DNA of 64,000 nucleotides from CAJXJP01 sp963926055 (GCA_963926055.1 CAWUVK010000003.1:62001-126000), one strand, 5' to 3'; shown: positions 44,934 through 55,747, counted from the first letter of the stretch. Notes: a model not told the origin generated them from the letters alone. A program made the numbers and translations.

Positions 44934-44983
44934 GGTTTTTTTGAATTAATAAATATATGAAACTATTTTATTTTTTTACAGCA

Positions 44984-45013
44984 AAAAAGCAAAGCTTTTT
45001 TGCTTTGCTTTTT
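44984..45013. terminator. Intrinsic terminator of efp
   Basis: A5GCAAAGC/GCTTTGCT5 with a T-rich loop; the efp TAA overlaps the right arm. Confidence 0.9.
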
Positions 45014-45569
45014 ATGCTCTTGATCTATATTCTTTCGTTCTTGTATCAATAACAAGTTTATCACCAATTTTGATAAATAAAGGAACTTGAATAGTCAAAC
45101 CAGTAGTCATAGTAGCAGGTTTTTTACCACCAGTAGCAGTATCACCTTTTTCTCCAGGTGGAGTATCTTCCACTTCAAGAATACAAGTAGGTTCTAAGTT
45201 TACATTAATAGGATTTCCATTGTATTCTTGCAATAAAACTTTATCTCCATCTTGTAAAAATAATTCTGCTCCACTTAAAGCAGTTTTTTCTAATTCTACT
45301 GTTTCAAAACTAGTATTATTCATGAAAAAATAATGAGTACCATCATTATATAAATAATCATGTTCAGTTGTAGTTATATCAGCAGGTGGAAATCTATCGT
45401 GGTCTGAAAATGTTTTAGGAATATTTGCTCCTGTTAATAAATTTTTAGCTTTGATATTAATAATTGATCCACCTCTTCCCATTACTTTTTGAGAATAAGA
45501 TACTACTTCATATGGAGCTTCGTCCATAACAAATTTTTTCCCTACTTTTAGGTCACTTGCGTTATACAT
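45012..45569 (-). CDS. efp: Elongation factor P
   Basis: 185 residues, three beta-barrel domains: KOW-like YNASDLKVGKKFVMDEAPYEV, central (EHDYLYNDGTHYFFMNN), C-terminal OB (GLTIQVPLFIKIGDKLVIDTRTKEY). It rescues ribosomes stalled on polyproline. The tip loop reads VMGRGGSI, so the residue normally modified (Lys34 of the PGKGGA loop) is arginine and the proline is Met. No UGA codons are used. rny lies upstream in the same direction, 23 bases away. Confidence 0.95.
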   Translation of the reverse strand: MYNASDLKVGKKFVMDEAPYEVVSYSQKVMGRGGSIINIKAKNLLTGANIPKTFSDHDRFPPADITTTEHDYLYNDGTHYFFMNNTSFETVELEKTALSGAELFLQDGDKVLLQEYNGNPINVNLEPTCILEVEDTPPGEKGDTATGGKKPATMTTGLTIQVPLFIKIGDKLVIDTRTKEYRSRA

Positions 45570-45592
45570 AATTTTTTAATTAATTTTTATTT

Positions 45593-47077
45593 TTATTTAG
45601 CATATTCAATAACTCTTGATTCTCTGATAAGGTTTACTTTTACTTCACCAGGATACGAAAGATTTTCTTGAATGTTTTCAGCAATGTCTTTTGCCATATT
45701 TTGTGCTTCGAGGTCATTTACTGTTACAGCATCAACAAACACTCTTACTTCACGTCCAGCACTTAAAGCATATGCTTTTGATACACCTGAATAACTTTGA
45801 ACGAGCGCTTCCATTTCTTGAACTCTTTTAAGATAATCTTCGATAACTTCTCTTCTTGCTCATGGTCTTACTGATGAAATAGCATCAGCAACTTGGACAA
45901 TGGCAGCTTCAAGTGAAATACTAAATTGTTCACCGTGATGATTTTCAATCATATCGATAATTTTTTCATTCATTTTATATTTTCTCGCTAATTTTCCTCA
46001 AATTTCAGGATGAGTTCATTCAAATTCTTGATCTAAAGCTTTTCCAATATCGTGAAGTAGACCACCAATTTTACAAATTTGAGGATCAGCACCAAGATCT
46101 CTAGCTAATTGTTCTGCAATTAAAGCAACTTCTTTTGAATGTTTTAAAATATTTTGTCCATAACTCGTTCTGAATCTTAATTTCCCAATGACTGGAATCA
46201 TTTCTTCTGGCATATTTGTAATACTCAGTTCATCAAGAATTTTATTTCATAATTCTGTAAGTAATATACTTGCTTCTTCTTCTGTTTTTTTAATAACTTC
46301 TTCGATTCTAGCTGGTTGAATTCTTCCATCTTCGATAAGTTTTTCAAGAGATTTTTTTGCTACATATCTTCTAAATAAATCAAAAGCCGAAATAAATACA
46401 GAATTTGGAGTATCGTCGATAATTAATGCTACACCTGCTGTTTTTTCAAAAGTAGTGATATTTCTTCATTCTTTCCCAATAAGTTTCCCTTTAATATCAT
46501 CAGAAGGTATTTCAATCACCGTTGTTGTAACTTCACTCGTTACATCCCCAGCATATTGTTGAATTGATTTGAGAATAATCTCTCTGGCAACTTCTTTTTT
46601 AGAATCTTCCGTTTTTTTCTTATATTTTTTTATGATATCTAATCAATCATTTTCATATTTTTGTCTAATTTCATCGAGAAATAAATCTCTCGCTTCTTGG
46701 ACAGTAAGTTGAGATAATTCTTGAAGTTTCCCATCAAGTTCTCTTTTTGTATCGTCTAGATTTTGTCTATCTTGTTTCAGTTCGTCTTCTCTAGATGCAA
46801 TATCGTCATATTTTTGTTCAATTTGTTCTAGTTTTTTTTCTATTTTTTCTTCTCTGTCTAAAATTCTTTCTTCAATTTTTTCTGCTTTTGAAGTAATTTC
46901 ATTTGCTTCTTTTTTTGCTTGTTGCAAAACTTTTTCTTTTTTATCTTCAGCATCTTTGAGAATATTTTGAGCATCTGATTTTGCCTTATTTGTTTTTCTG
47001 TTTTCCCAAACATAAAATAAAACTACAGATACTGCCATTCAAAAGATCACTGAAGTTATTATTATTAATAAATCCAT
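45593..47077 (-). CDS. rny: Ribonuclease Y
   Basis: 494 residues. N-terminal membrane anchor (LIIITSVIFGMAVSVVLFYVW), then a long coiled coil (about residues 28-170), a KH RNA-binding domain, and the HD domain (HSKEVALIAEQLARDLGADPQICKIGGLLHDIGKAL). The C-terminus is VIEYAK. A membrane-bound endoribonuclease initiating mRNA decay. ATG at 47077 is preferred to the internal start. Short hairpins lie upstream. Confidence 0.95.
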
Positions 47078-47440
47078 GTGTCGTTTATAAAAATATAGAG
47101 TGTGAAAAATTAGTTTCTTTAAAAATCCTTAGTTGAATGCTAAGGTAATATCAAAATATGTTTGAAAATGTTTTGATGTAAAATCTTCTAAAGACTTTAT
47201 TTTTGATTAATTTTTGTTTCCATTTCAATAAATACCTATTTTGTCTATAGGTATTTATATATTACGGAAATTTAAAAAAAAGCAAAACAAAAGCAATTTT
47301 TCATACAAAAATATATAAAATATTATTGACTAATCTTATAAATATTTAATAAAATATATTTAATATAAAAGGTACTTTATTATGATAAAAAAGTACTTAC
47401 CAATTGGTAAGTACTTTTTTTGTTTTGAGATAACTAATGA
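47078..47440. other. Intergenic region with hairpins and a candidate short RNA
   Basis: 363 bases between rny and fusA on the same strand. Contains a CCTTAG hairpin (47127-47145), a stem AAATACCTAT/ATAGGTATTT (47230-47256), a plus-strand promoter-like pair TTGACT (47326-47331) and TAAAAT (47350-47355), and the fusA terminator palindrome at 47387-47420. No convincing protein gene. Confidence 0.6.
47387..47420. terminator. Palindromic terminator of fusA
   Basis: A6GTACTTACCAA and its exact complement; efficient in both directions. Confidence 0.92.
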
Positions 47441-49585
47441 CTAGTCTTCTTCTGGTAATTTAAACCCTCTTTCTTCGATAACTTTAGCAGCTACATTAGA
47501 AGGAACTTCTTCGTAGTGGTCAAATTCCATACCGTAAGTTGCTCTCCCTTGAGATGCTGATCTTAGGTCAGTCATATAACCAAACATTTCAGATAAAGGT
47601 ACGTAAGCAGAGATAATTTTAGCTAAACCTCTATTACTCATTTCTTCAATTCTCCCTCTTTTTGAGTTTAATTGTCCAATAACATCTCCCATATATTCTT
47701 CAGGAGTATTAACTTCAACTTTCATGATTGGTTCCATTAGACAAGCTTTTGCTTTTCTACATGCTTCTTGGAATGCTTTTGAAGCAGCTAATTTAAATGA
47801 TAATTCAGATGAATCAACTTCATGGAATGAACCAAAAGTTAGAGTTGCTTTAATATCAACCATTGGGTAACCAGCAACAAAACCTCTTTGGTAAGATTCA
47901 TTTAAACCTTTTTGTACACCAGGTATATATTCTTTTGGAATTGTACCACCAACAATTTTGTTAACAAATTTATGTGTAGGTTTTTCTTTTTCTTCGTTTG
48001 CAATATCTTCTTCATCCATTTCAGTATATGGTTCGAAAGTGATTACAACATGACCATATTGACCTCTCCCACCTGTTTGTTTTGAGTATTTATGTTCAAC
48101 TTTATCAGCAACATTTTTAATAGTTTCTCTATATGCAACTTGAGGTTCACCAACATTACATTCAACTTTAAATTCTCTTTTCATTCTATCAACAATGATA
48201 TCAAGGTGAAGTTCACCCATACCAGAGATAATAGTTTGACTAGATTCAGCATCTGTATGAACATTAAATGAAGGATCTTCTTCAGCTAATTTAGATAATG
48301 CCATCCCCATTTTTTCTTGATCTGCTTTAGATTTAGGTTCAACAGAAATTGAGATAACTGGTTTTGGAAATTCAATAGATTCAACTAAGAATTTATCATT
48401 CATATCACAAAGTGTATCACCAGTTTTAGTATCTTTTAGACCGATAATTGCACCGATATTACCAGCAGTAATTTCAGGTATTTCAACTCTATCATTTGCA
48501 TGCATTTGTAATAATCTCCCAACTCTTTCTTTCGAACCAGTAGTAGCATTATAAATATATGTCCCTGATTTAATTGTACCAGTATAAACTCTTGTAAATG
48601 TTAATCTCCCAACAAAAGGATCTGTTGCGATTTTAAATGCAATAGCAGCAAGTGAAGAATCATTTGCAACTGGAATTTGTTTGAAAGATTCTTTTGAATC
48701 GATATCTTTACAATCAATTTCACCATTATTAACATCCATTGGAGATGGTAAAAATTCTACAGCTGCATCAATAACCATTTGTACACCGATATTTTGTAGA
48801 GCAGATCCACAAACTACTGGATATAAAGCAGTTGAACATGTAGCAGTTCTTAAACCAGCTTTAATTTCAGCAACAGTTAAATCACCTTCTTCAAAATATT
48901 TATCCATAAGTGCATCATCAGCTGAAGCAACTTTTTCTACCATTTCTTCTCTTAATTCAGCACATCTATCTCTAATATCAGCTGGAATTTCGATTTCAGT
49001 AATATTTTCACCAGAATCACCTTCAAAGTGGTATGCTTTCATTTCAATCAGATCAACGATCCCTTCAAATGAATCATCAGCACCAATAGGATATTGAATA
49101 GCTACAACTTTATCTCCAGCTAATCTTTTTTTGATTGTTTCAACTGACATTTCAAAATCACCACCCATTTTATCCATTTTATTTACAAAACAGATTCTAG
49201 GTACATCATATTTATCTGCTTGTTTCCAAACAGTTTCTGATTGAGGTTCAACCCCTTGTGATCCATCGAATACAGCAACACCACCATCAAGAACTCTTAG
49301 AGATCTTTCAACTTCGATTGTAAAGTCCACATGACCTGGAGTATCAATGATATTAATTTGGTGATCTTTCCAGAACGCAGTAGTTGCAGCAGAAGTAATA
49401 GTAATACCTCTTTCTTGTTCTTGTTCCATCCAGTCCATTGTACCTTCACCATCATGAGTTTCACCAATTTTGTGAATTCTCCCAGTATAGTAAAGAATTC
49501 TTTCTGTACAAGTAGTTTTACCAGCATCAATATGGGCAATGATCCCGATATTTCTAATCTTGTCTAAAGGAGTTGCTTTAGTCAT
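47441..49585 (-). CDS. fusA: Elongation factor G
   Basis: 714 residues. Translational GTPase driving translocation. G1 AHIDAGKTT, switch I ERGITITSAATT, G3 DTPGHVDFT, G4 NKMDK, G5 SAL; domains II-V complete through SVPLSEMFGYMTDLRS-type and the final FEFDHYEEV-like region (MEFDHYEEVPSN). Contains no UGA glycine codons in 714, unlike almost all non-core genes here. Two candidate promoters precede it and a perfect palindromic terminator follows. Confidence 0.98.
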   Translation of the reverse strand: MTKATPLDKIRNIGIIAHIDAGKTTCTERILYYTGRIHKIGETHDGEGTMDWMEQEQERGITITSAATTAFWKDHQINIIDTPGHVDFTIEVERSLRVLDGGVAVFDGSQGVEPQSETVWKQADKYDVPRICFVNKMDKMGGDFEMSVETIKKRLAGDKVVAIQYPIGADDSFEGIVDLIEMKAYHFEGDSGENITEIEIPADIRDRCAELREEMVEKVASADDALMDKYFEEGDLTVAEIKAGLRTATCSTALYPVVCGSALQNIGVQMVIDAAVEFLPSPMDVNNGEIDCKDIDSKESFKQIPVANDSSLAAIAFKIATDPFVGRLTFTRVYTGTIKSGTYIYNATTGSKERVGRLLQMHANDRVEIPEITAGNIGAIIGLKDTKTGDTLCDMNDKFLVESIEFPKPVISISVEPKSKADQEKMGMALSKLAEEDPSFNVHTDAESSQTIISGMGELHLDIIVDRMKREFKVECNVGEPQVAYRETIKNVADKVEHKYSKQTGGRGQYGHVVITFEPYTEMDEEDIANEEKEKPTHKFVNKIVGGTIPKEYIPGVQKGLNESYQRGFVAGYPMVDIKATLTFGSFHEVDSSELSFKLAASKAFQEACRKAKACLMEPIMKVEVNTPEEYMGDVIGQLNSKRGRIEEMSNRGLAKIISAYVPLSEMFGYMTDLRSASQGRATYGMEFDHYEEVPSNVAAKVIEERGFKLPEED

Positions 49586-49614
49586 AGAATAATATTAAAT
49601 TTTAAAAATATTTT

Positions 49615-49643
49615 TATAAACAAAAATATCTGTAAATAGTCAA
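49615..49643 (-). promoter_or_regulatory. Candidate proximal promoter of fusA
   Basis: On the minus strand TTGACT, 17-base spacer, TTTATA; the leader would be about 20 bases. Confidence 0.65.
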
Positions 49644-49687
49644 GTATTTACCAGAAATATTTTCCAATTTATTTTTGTTGTGCCGGG

Positions 49688-49715
49688 ATTGTACCCATTG
49701 TTTCCAATAAGTCAA
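49688..49715 (-). promoter_or_regulatory. Candidate distal promoter of fusA
   Basis: On the minus strand TTGACT, 16-base spacer, TACAAT; upstream of the proximal one in tandem. Confidence 0.6.
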
Positions 49716-49829
49716 ATATTTTTATAGGTGCAAAATGGAGTTATTTTATATAAAAAAAAATAGCTTATAAATAATTTAAAAAATTTGCTTTAAACTCTAA
49801 TTATTCAAATAATTAATATATAAAAATTA

Positions 49830-49861
49830 AAAACTCAGAAAAATAATTTTCTGAGTTTTTT
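49830..49861. terminator. Intrinsic terminator
   Basis: A5CTCAGAAAA/TTTTCTGAGT5 with loop TAAT. It overlaps the stop of the next minus-strand gene. Confidence 0.9.
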
Positions 49862-50511
49862 TATACGTCATTTATTTCTAGATCTTGAATTCCATTTTCA
49901 ATCTCTGATAGAATAAATTCTGTTATTCACTCTGATTGAGATTTCGAAATTGTTATATTTGACTGTTGTAAGAAAAAAGTAAAAACCTTTTGTGTAAATA
50001 ATGTAATTTCATGTCTATAAATTACAAAATTATTTCTGAGTTGTTGCGTTTGAATATTTGAATAATCGATTGAAATTATATCAGAAATATCTTCGACCCA
50101 AGTATTTATCCTATTTTTCACAGAAATATCTACATGAGAATCATCAAAATCAGTTGGTTGCGAATAACTAAAAGTATATTTTTGAAAGTCTTTTCCTGAA
50201 AATAATCTAATTTTTTCTGAAATATCTTCATTGGTTAACGATATTATTCATAATAAAATGTTTGAAGAAAAACCTTTATTTAAGCAAGAAAATAGTGATT
50301 CTAAGACAAAATCATATTTTTTGTCTATAATAATTTTTACTAAAAAACCAGCTAAAAGTAAATCATTTCTTTTCGCTTTTTGTTCATCCTTTTTTGTTCT
50401 TTTGATTCACGCAGCTCATCTTTTTATCGATTCCTGTATCTTTTCGGATACTTCAGCAGAATTTGAAGACGACTCAGGTGACTCCGAAGGTGTAAAAGTA
50501 TCTAAATCCAT
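49861..50511 (-). CDS. Hypothetical helical protein, 216 aa
   Basis: 216 residues. A Ser/Glu-rich N-terminus (FTPSESPESSSNSAE) is followed by a basic helix (KIQESIKRGAAGIKRTKKDEQKAKRND) and a compact helical body with few charged clusters. No recognised family and no membrane segment. The basic patch could bind nucleic acid, which is inference. Confidence 0.65.
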
Positions 50512-50570
50512 GAGAAAAAATTAAGTATATCTATAGTGAGTATAATGATTTTTAAAAATATAAAAATTTT

Positions 50571-51416
50571 TTATATTTTTATATGGATACATCTATCTAT
50601 TCCAGAATTATCTGGATAAATTTTAAATTCTTTTGAAAGTTTTTCTAAATATTTTTTTGCATATTCTTTTTGGTCGAATCATATTTCTATAAATAAATCT
50701 ATAGTGTTTCAATCAAATTTTTTTAATTTTTCTGCTTGAAAGATAAGGTCTTCATAGAGTTCAAATCATGTAACCGGTCCTCAATATAAGGCACTATCTG
50801 GCTCATATTGAATTGTTTCAGGAGACATATTTTTAAAATCACCATTTTTTATATATGGTAAATTTGCAGTAATTATAATATCTTTATTTTCAAAATTTTT
50901 AGATAATAAAGGTTCTAATAAACTTCCATGAAATTGAGAAATATTATTTTCTAAATTATATTTTAGAATGTTTATTTTACTAATTTCTAAAGCTTTTTTT
51001 GAAATATCTATTACAAAACAATTAGATATTTTCTGTGAATTTTTTAATACTGAAATTGGAATACAAGAACTTCAAGTTCAAATATCAATTAGGACCGGTC
51101 CGGACTTATTCTCATTGTTGATATATTCTAAAACGCAATCAATCATTATTTCTGTATCATTTCTAGGTATTAAAACTCTAGAATCTACAAAAAAATCAAA
51201 TCAATAAAATTCAGCCTTTTGTATTATATACTCAAATGGGGTTCATGATTTTTGTAAATCTAAATATTTATTGATATCAGCTTGAGAAAAGTTTTCTATA
51301 TCTTCACAAAAAAACAACTGGTTTTTTGATAAACCAGTGTGTTGTAAAAGGATCAGAGATATTTGATATTTATCGTAATATTTTAATAATTGTTGATAAA
51401 TGTATTTTTTTTCCAT
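50571..51416 (-). CDS. prmC: Release factor glutamine methyltransferase PrmC
   Basis: 281 residues. Methylates the GGQ glutamine of class I release factors, a topical target because UGA is not a stop here and only RF1-type recognition is needed. N-terminal helical domain, then EYIIQKAEFYGFDFFVDSRVLIPRNDTEIM, SAM motif IDIGTGSSCIPIS, and the catalytic ANLPYIKN (NPPY type). ATG at 51416 is preferred over the upstream TTG. GACCGGTC occurs once as G-P-V, with a near copy at 50772. Confidence 0.9.
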
Positions 51417-51417
51417 A

Positions 51418-52179
51418 CTAACTTTCAAATTTTTTCTTATTAAAGATAATTACGCTCAGCACCATTATAATAGTTAAATATACTAGAGCATAAATAGTAT
51501 TTTGTAAAAAATAGAGTGTTCAAAAATTTTGGAAACTTCCTATTACATCTTTTATGTTTAATGCTTGCATTGGTGGAAAAATTAATTCTAGTCCACGAGT
51601 AATATATAAAAGAGTTACATTTTTTGTTGAAATAGCCATATCAATCACATGAGATAAACTATGTGAGGCGAAGTAAATCATCATTGATACTAAAACTGTG
51701 AGTATGTTTGATATAAACGTTGAAAAGAAAAATACTAAGGCAAGTAATATTTCTAATTTTAAAAATGTAAATATTAAACTCATGACTATTAAATGATCAA
51801 TAGGAATTGATTTAAATAACAATACTCAAAGAAATAATAATGCTTGAAAAAATACTATTACAGCAATTGTACCTGAAAACCCTAAAAATTTTCAAAGAAT
51901 AAATTCATATCTTCCAATAGGTTTTGATAATATAAGAAAAATAGTTTTCCCATCAACTTCCTTAAATAGTAACTGACTTCATACAAATAATACTCCTATT
52001 AATCAGAATATTTCAATCATAGACAATCCAAAGTCGACAATTATTTTATTGTCTTCTCAAAGTGTTAATTGCCCTAAAACAAGAGAAAAAATTATAAATA
52101 AAAATCAAAAAAACAAAATCATATATAAAAATTTGTTTCTTACGATTTCTCTAAAAGTATTAAATGCTATATTAAACAT
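51418..52179 (-). CDS. ABC-2 type transporter permease-like protein
   Basis: 253 residues, six transmembrane helices. The N-terminal FNTFREIVRNKFLYMILFFGFLFIIFSLVLG and FKEVDGKTIFLILSKPIGRYEFILGKFLG are characteristic of NosY/GldF-type ABC-2 permeases (coupling helix region, EVDGKTIFLILSKPI). Stops one base before the start of prmC. No ATPase subunit is adjacent, so the partner must lie elsewhere. Substrate unknown. Confidence 0.78.
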
Positions 52180-52202
52180 TGTATAGAAAGTGAAATAATA
52201 AA

Positions 52203-53159
52203 TTATTGAGCAAAGCTATATTCTAAAAAATCTCTGTTCCCATTTATAAAGCTATTTATATCCATAGATTTTTTTCATTCAAGTTTTATTTGATGAATTA
52301 ATAAAATTCCGTGTTGACAAATAACTCAAATTTGTGTTTTTCAATGATTTTCGTACTCAATTACATCTCAAATAGAAAAATCATCATCTAACATAATATC
52401 TTCTTCTAAAAAATCACATGCTTCAATTGTAATTTTTTTTCCATTATAATAGCTAAAGATCCCAGGCCAAGCTTTATAGGCTTTGAATGTATTATAAATT
52501 TCTTTTGCAGATTTTGAAAAATCTATTTCTCCATCAGATTTTTCAATTTTTGAACAATATGTTGCTTTTGAATCATCTTGTTTTTCTCCAGCTATTTCAC
52601 CTGAAATTACTTTTTCAAGTGTTGAGACAAGAGTTTTTGCTCAAATATTTTCAAACTTTTGAAAAATATCAGCCGTTGTATCATCTCTGAGAATATCAAC
52701 TTTGTGAATATGTAAGATATCTCACTCATCCATACCTTCCGACATATACATAATAGTTACTCATGTTTGAGTATCTCATTTTTTCACAGCTTCTTGTATC
52801 GGAGAAGCTCATCTATACCCTGGTAGAATAGAACCATGAATATTTATACAACCATATTTTGGAGCTTCTAAAACTTCGATCGGAACTATTTTTCCATACG
52901 CTACTACGACTATGAAATCTAATTCTAAATTTCTCAGAGTAGAGAAAAAATCTTCATTATTTCTTAATTTTTCTGGTTGAATTACATCTATATTTTTTTC
53001 TTGAGCTAAGAGTTTTACTGCTGTTGGAGTAATAATTTTTTTTCTTCCTACTGGTTTATCAGGCTGACTTACTACAAGTTGTACGTCCACATTTTCATCT
53101 AAAATTCATTGGAGAATATTTTTACTAAATTCTCATGTACCAAAAAAAGCTATTCTCAT
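52203..53159 (-). CDS. fmt: Methionyl-tRNA formyltransferase
   Basis: 318 residues. Formylates initiator Met-tRNA using 10-formyl-THF, to which GlyA contributes one-carbon units. N-terminal RIAFFGTGEFSKNIL, LVVSQPDKPVGRKK, and the catalytic VVVAYGKIVP...NIHGSILPGYRGASPI. The C-terminal OB domain has IFSYYNGKKITIEACDF. Follows a permease gene and precedes a prepilin gene in the reverse direction. Implies formyl-methionine initiation. Confidence 0.94.
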
Positions 53160-53165
53160 TTTTTT

Positions 53166-53831
53166 TTATTTCATTATTAAAGTATTTTCATGTCCGTATA
53201 AATCAAATATAACTTGAATTGGACTGTCTAAAACGCTATTATTTTGTCAATTTTTATAATATTTATTTCATCAATAATTCTCTATTAAAAGGGAATTTAA
53301 TTGATTATTACTGTTGTCGACAATATTATAAACATCAAGTTGATTATTATCATCAAATATAAATATTTCTGCAGAATTAATATTTTGATTTTCTATTTGT
53401 GCTTCCAAAGTATAATTATTTCATTTCTCTATAGAAATAATAGAATCTCAAGATATATTTCAATCTTCAATTTTTTTCACTCATTTATACAATGTATAGT
53501 ACACAATATCTTCAGAATTTCATCAATAAATATAATATTCTCATCAAATATCTGTTGGAGTAAATTGTAAATATTTATCTAGTCATGAAGTATTTGAAAA
53601 TGTAGAAACATATCAATCGTATACTTCTATTTGATAATCATATATTTGTTTATTTTTTATTTTTAGATCTTGTTTTTTTATATATTCTTCAAAAGAATTT
53701 ATATAAATATTCATCTCTTGATTCTTTATAAAATCTTGAAAATAATAACCTCAACTTACTGTAACTACAATAAGAAGTGTACTAACTACTATTATTTCAA
53801 TAAAACTAAATCATTTTTTATTTGTATTCAT
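53166..53831 (-). CDS. Type IV prepilin-like protein
   Basis: 221 residues. Class III signal KKGFSFIEIIVVSTLLIVVTVSGGYYFQDF: the GF/SFIE cleavage site with Glu5, then the hydrophobic helix that packs in the pilus fibre. The rest is an Asn/Tyr/Ile-rich beta domain without cysteines, unlike a major pilin. A pseudopilin or minor pilin is likely. The start overlaps the end of the transferase gene by 14 bases. The PilB and PilC genes are at 12-15 kb. Confidence 0.85.
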
Positions 53832-54921
53832 TTTTAATTTTTTGAATATATTTATTACGTTTTTGTAAAACTACTTCAATTATTTTATTGATAAATACTA
53901 CAACTACAACTATTATTCAAAATACTATGATTTTTCAAGTCGTATTTAAAAATAATGCCGTAAGACCAAAAAATAATGAAAGTGAATAAATAAGATAGAG
54001 AACTTGATTTTTAGTAAGTCAGATTTTTAATAATCTATGATGCAGGTGAGTAAAATCTCACTGTAAAGGATTTTTTTTATTCAACAATCTACGTATGAGT
54101 ACATAAAATGCATCAACGGTATAAATACCAAATACAACTAATACAGTTGCTATTTTTCATCCTGCAATTATAGCAAGAGTGGCTAACATAAAACCTAAAA
54201 ACATGGTTCAGCTATCTCACATCAATATTTTTTTATGAAAGTCAAAATACCAAAATGGTATTAATATTCAGACTAAAATAATAGAAATATTCATTACAAA
54301 TTCAGCATTTTGTATTCCTCAGAGATATTGGTCTCTAAAATATAAAATCAGTCACAGTAAAAATAATATAAAAAATGATATTATACTAATTCCAGAAGTA
54401 TTTCATTGAATTCAGTCTGTCCAGTTAAGAGCATTAAATATAAAAACATACCATAAAATAGTGAAAATAAGAGGAATAATATATATTTTTAGATTCATTA
54501 TTTCTACAAAAAATGTTTCTAAATTTATAATTCATCAAAAAATATTGCTAATATATCAAATTTTTATAGAAGTAATTCAAATTATTGCTCAGATAAGTAT
54601 TTGAAAAAACAGACGAATTTTTGGACTTACATCTAATCTATCATCTAAAAAGCTAATAGATGTAATAAAAAATCAAAAAACCCAAATGAGTCATATTTTA
54701 AAACTATATTCTAAATATCATAGCGAAATACTAAAAAAACTCAGAATAAAAAAGCTTATAAAAAATACAACTCACATACTATATGGTATTGGATCTCTTT
54801 TTAATCAATATTTTTGAGGATTGTCTAAAATGTCAAACTTATAAAATAGCTTTATAAAAAGCTTAATTGTAATATAAGAAACAATTATAGACAATATAAA
54901 TAGTATAAAATAGAAAAACAT
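53818..54921 (-). CDS. MraY/WecA-family glycosyl-1-phosphate transferase
   Basis: 367 residues, about ten or eleven transmembrane helices. DDRLD (about residues 90-94), NALNGTDGIQG, FMLA and MGDSGTMFLGF carry the metal and nucleotide sites. The HLHHRLLKIG near the C-terminus favours WecA/TagO (GlcNAc-1-P or MurNAc-type) over MraY. It transfers a sugar-1-phosphate to undecaprenyl phosphate to start glycan assembly in the membrane. Its 3' end overlaps the prepilin start. Confidence 0.88.
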
Positions 54922-54925
54922 AAAT

Positions 54926-55645
54926 TTATTTTTTTAAGTATTTTGGAAGTAATTTTGTATAATATATCACCACAGCTAGTGTAAGCAAGAAGTATCATAA
55001 GGCCACTCAATCTACAGCTCATAATGCGTAACTATTAATAACGGCTAATAATGATCAAATAGTAATGAAACTCGCTCAAATATAACTCATATAATAACGA
55101 AATGAATCGTTCAAACTCACTAATCAAGATGTAACTAATGCAAATCCAAATCCTTGAATTACTGCATAATATTGAGTAGTAATAGTACTATTATTGAAAA
55201 ATTCAAAGAAATATAAAAATAGTATAAATAATATAATATTGATTATAAGAAACGTTTTTCCAGTAAAAATACGTATATCTTTGTGAAAATTATAAAAAAT
55301 AAATGCTTTTGCTGCTGCAAGTACGTACATAACTTGCCAAAGTAAATATTGTGATTCACCACTGGTTATTAATCAATATACTGATAATCATCAAAATATT
55401 ATTGTGAGTAATACATGAAATACAGAACCTATTTGAAATTCATCATGTGTATAATTTTTTTGCATTATCATTACAAAAACATTTCAAAGGAAATTGAGAA
55501 AAAATAATAATGCAATTTCTCAAATACTTCCAGTTTGAGTATAATATATTAAACTAATAGCAAAAATAAATATGGGGAAAATCCACCAATTTTCACGAGA
55601 AAATGAAAGTATTTCTTGAAAAATATTTTTGAGAATTATTTGCAT
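54926..55645 (-). CDS. Polytopic membrane protein, 239 aa
   Basis: 239 residues, about seven or eight transmembrane helices evenly spread, few polar loops (SGESQYLLGQVMYVLAAAKAF is one). Ends 4 bases before the transferase gene starts, so probably in the same operon with an envelope role. No family recognised. Confidence 0.68.
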
Positions 55646-55710
55646 TTATTTTGTATAAAAAAGTATTATACTTACTATATTTTGAACTTATTTTTTCGCA
55701 AGTAAAAAAT

Positions 55711-55743
55711 AAAAAAACCAAAAGAAATTCTTTTGGTTTTTTT
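55711..55743. terminator. Intrinsic terminator of pheS
   Basis: A7CCAAAA/TTTTGGT7 with loop GAAATTC. Confidence 0.9.
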
Positions 55744-55747
55744 ATAA

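Noticed and set aside
48681..49097. Plus-strand ORF within fusA
   Set aside because: Shadow of the conserved fusA frame.
50231..50524. Plus-strand ORF opposite the 216-aa hypothetical gene
   Set aside because: The minus-strand frame has a full start-to-stop ORF ending in a terminator; plus-strand version is its shadow.
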